Made by a program: the position numbers and the translations under genes. Of a DNA stretch of 6,077 nt, positions 1-4,260 are shown piece after piece. Within the stretch, counting starts at the first letter, position 1. Every line of letters begins with the position of its first letter. The notes beneath the pieces are model-generated. The model worked only from the letters and a program-made list of their open reading frames with translations. It was not told where the DNA came from and did not search any database. Source of the DNA: Chthonomonadaceae bacterium. GTDB taxonomy: Bacteria > Armatimonadota > Chthonomonadetes > Chthonomonadales > Chthonomonadaceae. Location of the stretch: positions 1 to 6,077 of the forward strand of contig JACMPS010000469.1 in assembly GCA_014377395.1 (NCBI GenBank), in the 5' to 3' direction.

Positions 1-357
1 TTTCGAGCCGATAAACGTCCAGAGTTCGTCGAGTTCCGCCGTTTCCACCGTAGCAGGTTGCGGCGGGGTGGTCCCCTGCGTTTGCAAGGCGGCTTTGTAA
101 GCGTTGACTCAGTTGATCACCGTTTGGGGGGCGACTTCCAGAAGACGCCCGATGCGCCGAAAGTTGTTGCCTTCCAGATAAAGGCGCAGAGCAAATTGGC
201 GGCGTTCTGCGCTGTAGCCATGAGGTTTGGGGGTAGGCGTGTAGTAACGTTTGCAGTCCTGACATTGAAAGCGTTGCGAGCCAAAGGCGGTTTTGCCTTC
301 TTTGGTTTGGCGGTGAGAACTGCCACAAGCCGGGCAGGTGAGTTCGGGAGTTTCCAT
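1..357 (-). pseudogene. IS1-family transposase, interrupted by in-frame TGA and truncated by the window
   Basis: Starting at ATG 357, the first 82 residues form the N-terminal DNA-binding part of an IS1 transposase. A zinc finger has C8, C11, C32 and C35 (CPACGSS, then FQCQDCKRYYTP), and a helix-turn-helix runs over about residues 50-82 (NNFRRIGRLLEVAPQTVIN). A TGA at 109-111 follows. Reading straight through it in the same frame gives VNAYKAALQ and then ELDELWTFIGSK up to the window edge. That is the expected continuation into the catalytic domain, with D110 as the likely first acidic residue of the DDE triad. IS1 relatives usually read N-W-V-N-x-Y here, so the TGA replaces a Trp codon (one-base change from TGG). 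Trp113 in the same gene is TGG, so general reassignment of TGA is unlikely. I see no Shine-Dalgarno sequence ahead of the ATG. Most likely this is a decayed copy. The 82-residue product would still resemble InsA, the repressor protein made by classical IS1. Confidence 0.85.
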
Positions 358-393
358 AGCAAAAAGTATACCCGCTTTCTTATAGACACTCCC
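1..393 (-). mobile_element. Partial IS1-family insertion sequence (5' end, cut by window edge)
   Basis: The element is identified by its IS1-type transposase reading leftward from 357. The outer end is probably at about 393: on the minus strand the sequence starting there reads GGGAGTGTCTATAAGAAAGC, which would serve as the terminal inverted repeat. A TATACT box (minus strand, 365-370) between this end and the gene could act as a -10 promoter element. The other end of the IS lies left of the window, so neither the matching inverted repeat nor a target-site duplication (usually 8-9 bp in this family) can be checked. The boundary is therefore inferred. The element sits directly against a heptamer repeat tract that starts at about 396. 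Confidence 0.65.
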
Positions 394-395
394 AA

Positions 396-423
396 AGTGT
401 TAAGTAGTGAGTGTTAAGTGTTG
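396..423. repeat. Degenerate 7-bp tandem repeat, four units
   Basis: Four consecutive heptamers read AGTGTTA, AGTAGTG, AGTGTTA, AGTGTTG (396-402, 403-409, 410-416, 417-423). The consensus is close to AGTGTTR. The 10-mer AGTGTTAAGT recurs exactly 14 bp apart (396-405 and 410-419), as a heptamer array predicts. Two more heptamer-like units appear in inverted orientation near 530-545. The pattern resembles the short tandemly repeated heptamers known from filamentous cyanobacteria, but the relationship is only a visual analogy. The array is immediately beyond the presumed IS end. Confidence 0.6.
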
Positions 424-541
424 AGAAAGAGATTTTCCTCATGTCCCCATCATAGTCCTATTCACTTACCCTCCCCCGGAAAAGCTGGGAGAAGAGAGCC
501 AATGCAAAAGCACTCCACTATTTCCTTCTCAACACTTAACT
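413..541. repeat. 15-bp perfect inverted repeat enclosing 99 bp
   Basis: GTTAAGTGTTGAGAA at 413-427 is the exact reverse complement of TTCTCAACACTTAAC at 527-541. Beyond one mismatch, two further outer bases pair (410-411 with 543-544). The enclosed 428-526 has no convincing gene. It contains a weak CTCCC/GGGAG stem (471-475 with 487-491) and the 13-mer CAATGCAAAAGCA (501-513), which recurs inverted at 4004-4016. The whole could be a MITE-like element, or two oppositely oriented pieces of the same heptamer repeat. It also lies 15 bp past the stop of the minus-strand isomerase gene, so a transcript running on would fold here. I see no U-tract marking an ordinary intrinsic terminator. Confidence 0.5.
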
Positions 542-555
542 CTAATCCCTTTTCC

Positions 556-1449
556 CTATTTTGGGTTGGGAATAAAGGTTCCGCCCCGGCACTGCTTCAG
601 GTAGTTCATAGAGAAGACCTGCCCCGTCATTTCAAGGTCGTCCTTGTAAACCGGGTCGTGCCACCCCTCAATGTCAATGCACCCGGTGTACCCATTCTGG
701 CGCAAAATCGAGATCACATCCGTCCAGTTCGTGTCTCCGAAACCAGGCGTGCGATGATAAACGAATTGCTCTCCGCCCCGAATTCCTTTTTCCTTGATCA
801 CGTCCCAGAAAACCGTCGCGTCTTTTCCGTGAACATGATAGACTTTTTTGATCCACTTCTTGAGTTGTGGCAGGGGATCAATCAACGAATTCATCTGGTG
901 GCAAGGCTCCCACTCCAAACCGAGATGATCGCTCGAAATGGCATTGAAGATCATCTCCCACGAAGCGGGCGCATGAGCGATGTTCCAACTCGGACGATTC
1001 CAGGTGCCGCCCATATCGCAATTCTCAAAGGCGATTTTAACGCCCTCATCTTCGGCGAGTTTGACCAGAGGCGTCCAAACTTCCGTGAACTTTGCGAGAT
1101 TGTCAGGCACGGAACGGTCCTCCAACGCCCCCGCAAACCCCGCAACAATGTTGCAACCGAACAGCTTGCAACTCTTGATGCTGGTTTCCCAGTCCTTCAC
1201 CGTTTGTTCGTCCTGCAACGGGTTGCCGAACATTCCGATACTGGAGACAATCGCGAGGTCGCCAATCACGTCATTTACCTGTTTTGCATACTCGCCCATA
1301 TCAACGGGGGGCAGGTGTTGCCACGCAAAAAGTTGAAAGCACTCAAAGCCGTGCGGTAAAATTTGACGGATGTAATCGGCTCCGTCGCCAATTCGTGCAA
1401 TGGTTCCGATGCGAATATCCTGATGTCCCAGGCGGGAAGTAGTTGCCAT
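556..1449 (-). CDS. Sugar phosphate isomerase/epimerase, xylose-isomerase-like TIM barrel
   Basis: This 297-residue protein has the length and layout of the AP-endonuclease-2/xylose-isomerase-like TIM-barrel superfamily, whose members interconvert sugars, inosose or related keto compounds using a divalent metal. The likely metal and substrate residues are in the usual strand-end positions: E142 (in AFENCDMGG), E181 and H184 (in GLEWEPCHQ, aligned with the family's GLNYDPSH), H207 (in YHVHGKDA) and E261 (in CIDIEGWHDP). The block TPGFGDTNW (234-242) matches the family's PGxGDxxW motif. There is no signal peptide, so it should be cytoplasmic. The start is supported by AGGAG (minus strand, 1456-1460) six bases before the ATG; the stop is TAG. 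E181 replaces the Asp more common at that site, a conservative change. The exact substrate cannot be read from sequence. The upstream gene on the same strand ends 197 nt away, so it may have its own promoter. Confidence 0.9.
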   Translation of the reverse strand: MATTSRLGHQDIRIGTIARIGDGADYIRQILPHGFECFQLFAWQHLPPVDMGEYAKQVNDVIGDLAIVSSIGMFGNPLQDEQTVKDWETSIKSCKLFGCNIVAGFAGALEDRSVPDNLAKFTEVWTPLVKLAEDEGVKIAFENCDMGGTWNRPSWNIAHAPASWEMIFNAISSDHLGLEWEPCHQMNSLIDPLPQLKKWIKKVYHVHGKDATVFWDVIKEKGIRGGEQFVYHRTPGFGDTNWTDVISILRQNGYTGCIDIEGWHDPVYKDDLEMTGQVFSMNYLKQCRGGTFIPNPK

Positions 1450-1492
1450 TAAGTTCTCCTGTTTCGTTTTAGAGGGGGTTGAAAAAGTGGGT

Positions 1493-1508
1493 GCGGCGGA
1501 ATAAATTC
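1493..1508 (+). repeat. Intergenic repeat copy 1 (16-mer with AT-rich near-palindromic core)
   Basis: GCGGCGGAATAAATTC occurs here and identically at 3736-3751. A shorter inverted relative is at 4081-4099. The core GAATAAATTC is nearly self-complementary (GAAT/ATTC around AA). It sits in the 197-nt spacer upstream of the isomerase gene, 33 nt ahead of that gene's ribosome binding site. The rest of the spacer shows no gene. It does contain the 12-bp palindrome AGAATTAATTCT (1620-1631) just past the stop of the zinc-ribbon gene and a GAGTTG/CAACTC inverted repeat (1582-1587 with 1603-1608). Neither is followed by a T-run on the minus strand. Confidence 0.6.
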
Positions 1509-1646
1509 ACCGTTAGCCCTGCGGATATAGATTTAGCGTGCCAACCTGAGATTCGCGTCCCAAAGGCACTCGTTTTTGTTTGAGTTGGATGAAATGAGTC
1601 TTCAACTCCCGGACACATTAGAATTAATTCTCAGAAAAATGCGTGT

Positions 1647-2744
1647 TTAGTCGTCGGGCTTGTCCGCTTTGATTGTGGGCTTGACCGAGTTTGCAGGAAC
1701 AATGTCGTAATCGGGAACCGTCGTCTTCTGGAGCAGAAAATTCATCGTGAGAACAATTCCCCCCAGCATTGTTTGCTTGACCTCCGCCTTTACAAAACTG
1801 CCGAGTTGAGGCGCATACCAATAAATTCCATGCTGTGTGGTGTCACCAAGAGGATTGCTTGCATTGCCTGTCATGTCCACTTGCTCATTCACTTTCCATG
1901 TCGCAAAGCGTCCGACGGGTGTGTCCACGATTTCCGTACCGAGTATTTTCCAGTCGCCCCGCTCGGTGGCTCCGTCGTCATAGGTGGTTTCTGTATTGAA
2001 TTGAAGCCCCGATTGCCACTTTCCCGGAAGGAAAACAGGGGGTTGCGAGGTCATCCGCGTTTTGTCCGAGTCGCTTGTCTCGCCGACTTTGTAGAGAAGT
2101 CCATCCGATTTCGGCTGTGACAAAAAGAGTTTTTCGGTGAAATCCTGTTTCCGCGAAGTGGAAAGGTGAATCCGGTGTGAACGGGTCAGAGGAGTGCGTG
2201 AATTACCCACTGTCTTTTCCAGAGTCATAGCGGAACTGCCTTTGATTTCGCCATTGATCACGCTTTTCGCGGCAGTGAGGGAAGCCGTCATTTTGTAATC
2301 CCAGCGATCTCCCGCTTGAAGCATCCGGGTTTTAGTCGCCAGATTGTGAATACGATTGTGGCTTTGCAAGCGGGAATAAGTGTAGATGCCTCCGAAAACC
2401 AGTGCCGCCGCAATTCCCAGTGCCGCGAAAACGCCCCAGGTCGTTTTTGCTTCCTGCGTCATGGGCGGGTGTTCGTAAGCGAGAGGCGGCAAGACAACGG
2501 GTGCCATTGGACCCTGCCCCACACGCCCTAAGCCGCCGGGATTGTTCAGCCCCGGATCCTGTGCATCTGCGGCGGGAGGCGCGTAAGGCGAATATCCCGG
2601 CGAGGTGTCCATCTCCACCATTTCGCCCGTAAGTGCCATACGCTGTGTTTTTTGTGGAGAGGGAGGGAGCATCGCCGTTGTGCGGCAATGAGGACAGGGC
2701 TGAGTTGCATCCAAAACGGGCTGATTGCAGGTAGGGCAGTTCAT
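1647..2744 (-). CDS. Zinc-ribbon, single-pass membrane protein with large beta-rich extracytoplasmic domain
   Basis: The predicted protein is 365 residues. It opens with a short zinc ribbon, CPTC at 3-6 and CPHC at 17-20. A Pro/Gly-rich, low-complexity linker follows (about 25-98), then one hydrophobic segment (about 103-121, TTWGVFAALGIAAALVFGG) and a C-terminal domain of about 235 residues. Topology is probably ribbon inside, large domain outside. The C-terminal domain begins LQAGDRWDYKM and later has GTEIVDTPVGRFATWKV and YWYAPQLGSFVKAEV. These resemble the beta-rich DUF3108/TapB-like envelope domains (GxxWxY, then GTFxxWKV, then WYAPxxGLVK); the family link is from memory. I chose ATG 2744 because it puts the cysteines right at the N-terminus. 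The longer reading frame begins at a TTG (2795) beside a hairpin and adds 17 unremarkable residues. The Shine-Dalgarno is weak for either start. The CDGSH gene ends 66 nt upstream on the same strand, suggesting co-transcription. Function unknown. Confidence 0.8.
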   Translation of the reverse strand: MNCPTCNQPVLDATQPCPHCRTTAMLPPSPQKTQRMALTGEMVEMDTSPGYSPYAPPAADAQDPGLNNPGGLGRVGQGPMAPVVLPPLAYEHPPMTQEAKTTWGVFAALGIAAALVFGGIYTYSRLQSHNRIHNLATKTRMLQAGDRWDYKMTASLTAAKSVINGEIKGSSAMTLEKTVGNSRTPLTRSHRIHLSTSRKQDFTEKLFLSQPKSDGLLYKVGETSDSDKTRMTSQPPVFLPGKWQSGLQFNTETTYDDGATERGDWKILGTEIVDTPVGRFATWKVNEQVDMTGNASNPLGDTTQHGIYWYAPQLGSFVKAEVKQTMLGGIVLTMNFLLQKTTVPDYDIVPANSVKPTIKADKPDD

Positions 2745-2772
2745 GGTAGTTTGCTCGAGAGGCAGAGAATTA

Positions 2773-2819
2773 GACACACTGTCTTGCAATTTCAAGACCG
2801 AATACTTCTTTTATTCGGT
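2773..2819 (-). other. Chain of overlapping hairpins in the spacer between two minus-strand genes
   Basis: Three inverted repeats lie end to end. ACCGAATA (2797-2804) pairs perfectly with TATTCGGT (2812-2819) across a 7-nt loop. GTCTTG (2781-2786) pairs with CAAGAC (2793-2798) across 6 nt. GACA (2773-2776) pairs with TGTC (2780-2783) across 3 nt. Neighbouring stems share two or three bases, so they cannot all form at full length. The largest stem contains the TAA stop of the CDGSH gene (2811-2813). On the minus strand it is followed by CTTGAAATT rather than a U-run, so it is not a textbook terminator. A leaky terminator, an RNA-stability or processing element, or an attenuator ahead of the zinc-ribbon gene are all possible. 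Confidence 0.5.
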
Positions 2820-3014
2820 AAATTTGTGGACAAAGCCACAGTCGCCGTGTGATCCATCGCAGTAGGGTTTGTCTTTGGAGACGCCGCAACGACAAAGATA
2901 AATCGGCTCCCCTTCTACAATCTCTCTGACCCCACCGTTTTCATCTTTCAGGGTAATCGCTCCCATCACTTCAATGGGGCCACTATCAAACACCGTGACG
3001 GTTACATCTGCCAT
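2811..3014 (-). CDS. Small CDGSH-type iron-sulfur protein
   Basis: This 67-residue protein carries one full CDGSH motif: C41, C43, C52 and H56 in LCRCGVSKDKPYCDGSH, matching C-x-C-x2-S-x3-P-x-C-D-G-x-H. The three cysteines and one histidine should bind a labile [2Fe-2S] cluster. The residues before it (about 14-40, including the stretch IYLCRC) form the small beta region usual in single-motif bacterial CDGSH proteins. There is no signal peptide or membrane anchor, so it should be soluble and cytoplasmic. The start is well supported: GAGGA (minus strand, 3024-3028) lies nine bases before the ATG. The stop is TAA inside a hairpin. Bacterial members are linked to redox or Fe-S handling, but specific roles are mostly unknown. 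It is probably the first gene of a unit with the zinc-ribbon membrane protein, and is divergent from the NTF2-like gene. Confidence 0.93.
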   Translation of the reverse strand: MADVTVTVFDSGPIEVMGAITLKDENGGVREIVEGEPIYLCRCGVSKDKPYCDGSHGDCGFVHKFTE

Positions 3015-3145
3015 TTGGTTTCGTCCTCGCTTTCACTTAAGTTTACGGGCAATGCGCCGATACTATTTCAACGGGGTGGAAGTGATTTCCTGCCTGTACC
3101 GAAGAAATTAGTCAGAAGGTAACTCAGAAACGGAGCACAGGAGAG
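3015..3145. promoter_or_regulatory. Divergent intergenic region (131 nt), promoters expected for both sides
   Basis: The CDGSH gene reads left and the NTF2-like gene reads right from this spacer, so both promoters should be here or in the adjoining bases. On the minus strand TTGAAA (about 3069-3074) and TAAACT (about 3043-3048) look like -35 and -10 boxes, but the spacing of 20 is too wide to trust. No convincing plus-strand promoter is visible. A small GGAA/TTCC inverted repeat around 3078-3090 could be an operator half-site. The assignment rests on gene arrangement, not on strong motifs. Confidence 0.35.
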
Positions 3146-3697
3146 ATGAGTCGTGGAAAGAGAAAACGAAATTCGCAACGGCGACGATTGACGTTATGGA
3201 CGGTGCTGACCCTGAGTGGCGGCTGGATTTATTTGCGGGAAGCGAAGGCGGACGGAAAAGCCGTGTCGCCCTTGCAGAAACAGATTGCGACACAGTTCGG
3301 AAAAATGGCGGCGGCAATGAAAGCGAAAAACAGCACCGCTCTCGCTCAGTTTCTGACCCCTGACTTCACACAGAAAAATCTGGACGGGAAAACAGCAGAC
3401 CGAAAGGCGGCACGAAAAAACTTTGCTTCAGCGATGAAAGCCATGAAAACGCTGTCGGCAGGCTTCACGATTGATAAGACAACCCCGGCGAAATCCGAAA
3501 CGGAAGTGATCGGCAGTTATCTGTTTGCGGGAATGACGCAACCGATGACAACGGGCGGCAAGTCGCAACAACTCGCCATGTCTCTTCCGATAAAGACATT
3601 ATGGGTCAAGACGAAGGCAGGTTGGCTTCTCAAGCGCATGGAGCAACTCAAGGGTGGTATCGTTCGCCTTGACGGAAAAGTGCCGGGGGACGGATAA
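3146..3697 (+). CDS. Secreted NTF2-like domain protein
   Basis: This 183-residue protein starts with a strongly basic stretch (KRKRNSQRRR, 5-14). A hydrophobic segment follows (about 15-30) and a likely signal-peptidase site AKA|DG after residue 35, so it is probably exported. The mature part has the outline of an NTF2-like/SnoaL-type alpha+beta cone fold. An amphipathic helix LQKQIATQFGKMAAAMKAKN leads to ALAQFLTPDFTQKNLDGKT (65-83). After a second helix come beta strands ending in LWVKTKAGWLLKRMEQLKGG (152-171), where the paired Trp residues are typical of the last strands. No catalytic residues stand out, so binding or a scaffold role is as likely as enzymatic activity. Two purine-rich candidates could serve as ribosome binding sites: GGAG at 3132-3135 (10 nt spacing) and AGGAG at 3139-3143 (2 nt, probably too close). 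No other start keeps the signal peptide. The stop is TAA. Family assignment is by pattern only. Confidence 0.75.
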   Translation: MSRGKRKRNSQRRRLTLWTVLTLSGGWIYLREAKADGKAVSPLQKQIATQFGKMAAAMKAKNSTALAQFLTPDFTQKNLDGKTADRKAARKNFASAMKAMKTLSAGFTIDKTTPAKSETEVIGSYLFAGMTQPMTTGGKSQQLAMSLPIKTLWVKTKAGWLLKRMEQLKGGIVRLDGKVPGDG

Positions 3698-3735
3698 GCC
3701 GAAGTGAGTGAGAGGAAAGGGCGATGCGCTCAAGG

Positions 3736-3751
3736 GCGGCGGAATAAATTC
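3736..3751 (+). repeat. Intergenic repeat copy 2
   Basis: GCGGCGGAATAAATTC is identical to 1493-1508, 2.2 kb away, in the same orientation. It begins 38 nt after the stop of the NTF2-like gene. Downstream, GCTACTTGAGGCTACGCCG does not match the bases after copy 1, so only the 16-mer is shared. A 16-base exact match between two spacers is unlikely by chance in 6 kb, which points to a genome-wide repeat family. Confidence 0.6.
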
Positions 3752-3887
3752 GCTACTTGAGGCTACGCCGTTCCGAGTTCATTCAATGACGGACGTAAAT
3801 GCCGTGTAATCGTTCTTATTCTGACCCCATTGACAGACTTTTTCAGCCCCTCCTTAGAGCGTGTTGGTAAAGTGGAGTTGGTATGTT

Positions 3888-3906
3888 CGCAGGACTGAAG
3901 TTTGCG
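3888..3906 (+). repeat. Imperfect hairpin repeat, CGCAGG-type with TGAA loop
   Basis: CGCAGGACTGAAGTTTGCG forms a stem by CGCA/TGCG plus two G-T wobble pairs. It looks like a mutated form of the hairpin GCAGGC-TGAA-GCCTGC, which recurs in intergenic DNA of several bacterial phyla. The assignment to that family is by resemblance only. Confidence 0.35.
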
Positions 3907-4003
3907 CCCCGTTCCGCCCCATATGGACAAAACACGGACACCAAATTCGTGCTTCTGGCTAAGACAGGCTGCTTCAGAAAATTAAAAGAGAAATCATCGC
4001 CCT

Positions 4004-4016
4004 TGCTTTTGCATTG
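4004..4016 (-). repeat. 13-mer repeat CAATGCAAAAGCA, inverted copy
   Basis: On the minus strand this reads CAATGCAAAAGCA, identical to the plus strand at 501-513. Similar T/C-rich bases follow both copies (ATTTCCTTCTC after one, GATTTCTCTTTT after the other, at slightly different distances), so the similarity may extend beyond the 13-mer. Both copies lie in non-coding DNA. Confidence 0.45.
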
Positions 4017-4023
4017 AGTCCAC

Positions 4024-4040
4024 GCAGGTGGAAATCCTGC
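4024..4040 (+). repeat. Small hairpin GCAGG-N7-CCTGC
   Basis: GCAGG (4024-4028) and CCTGC (4036-4040) pair across TGGAAAT. It resembles the GCAGGCGGGAATCCTGC type of dispersed palindrome and sits 8 bases after the shared 13-mer. The two may belong to one composite repeat. No T-run follows, and no plus-strand gene ends nearby, so it is not a terminator. Confidence 0.4.
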
Positions 4041-4080
4041 AGACCGTTGAGCAGGAGTTTGTGATTGGAGCACTTTTGTA

Positions 4081-4099
4081 GCCGGGCAATTTATTCCCC
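4081..4099 (-). repeat. Diverged inverted relative of the GGAATAAATT intergenic repeat
   Basis: On the minus strand this reads GGGGAATAAATTGCCCGGC. It shares the 10-base core GGAATAAATT with the two 16-mers at 1493 and 3736, but is in opposite orientation and differs in both flanks. A 10-base match alone could be chance. The non-coding setting and the GC-rich flanks make a family relationship plausible. Confidence 0.35.
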
Positions 4100-4151
4100 A
4101 GATTCATGCTCTGAAATTTTAGCAATCCCTCTCCGTGAGCCGATAAAGCAG

Positions 4152-4192
4152 TTGACAAACGAGCGAAAATCCCCCACCCTTATTCTCGTTTG
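4152..4192 (+). promoter_or_regulatory. Candidate promoter/operator region of the ABC exporter gene
   Basis: A perfect -35 hexamer TTGACA is at 4152-4157. No good -10 box lies 16-18 bp downstream; the nearest candidate is TATTCT (4181-4186) at 23 bp, too far for an unaided promoter. Overlapping both boxes is a perfect 8-bp inverted repeat, CAAACGAG (4156-4163) and CTCGTTTG (4185-4192), separated by 21 bp, that is 29 bp start to start (about three helical turns). This would suit a dimeric regulator binding both half-sites and perhaps correcting a poor spacer. It ends 55 nt before the ribosome binding site. All of this is inferred from spacing and symmetry. Confidence 0.35.
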
Positions 4193-4260
4193 CGCCAAAG
4201 ACTTATCTTAAATCACCTTCCGCCTTTACAATTACGGCAAGACTTCCAGAGGAGAAACCT

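Larger units (their letters stand above)
3698..4260. other. Long non-coding stretch with decayed dispersed repeats and the ABC gene leader
   Basis: No convincing gene lies in these 563 bases. A 76-codon minus-strand frame (4073-3843) covers part of it but has no domain and overlaps repeat-like sequence. From left to right the stretch holds repeat copy 2 (3736-3751) and the motif ACTTTTTCA followed by CCCC (3837-3850), which is matched in inverse at 1475-1488. Next come a decayed hairpin (3888-3906), the 13-mer shared with 501-513 (4004-4016), a second hairpin (4024-4040) and an inverted repeat relative (4081-4099). The candidate control region for the ABC gene is at 4152-4192. It looks like accumulated small repeats in front of a normal leader. 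Confidence 0.6.

Noticed and set aside
109..111. TGA decoded as Trp by a changed genetic code
   Set aside because: Trp is encoded by TGG throughout the other genes and later in the same transposase frame, and no other gene here has an in-frame TGA. Only a local readthrough remains possible.
396..423. Heptamer array as a CRISPR-like locus
   Set aside because: Units are 7 bp, contiguous and without spacers; no cas gene is present. Nothing else in the window resembles a CRISPR array, tRNA or rRNA.
418..1359. A 313-codon plus-strand open frame with a GTG start
   Set aside because: It runs antisense to the isomerase gene, whose frame has clear family motifs, a good ribosome binding site and the expected length. 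The antisense protein shows no domain pattern and is rich in shadow-type composition.
1582..1608. GAGTTG/CAACTC inverted repeat as a terminator for the zinc-ribbon gene
   Set aside because: On the minus strand it is followed by AAACAAAAA, not a U-run, and the stem is only 6 bp.
1620..1631. 12-bp palindrome AGAATTAATTCT as an operator
   Set aside because: AT-rich palindromes of this size are common by chance, and it lies just downstream of a gene rather than next to a start.
2745..2795. TTG start adding 17 residues to the zinc-ribbon membrane protein
   Set aside because: A rare start codon lying in hairpins; the added residues are featureless. ATG 2744 places the zinc ribbon at the N-terminus as usual.
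3843..4073. A 76-codon minus-strand open frame in the long spacer
   Set aside because: No recognisable domain and no Shine-Dalgarno that I can see. It reads through two hairpin repeats and the shared 13-mer, so it is probably translated repeat sequence.
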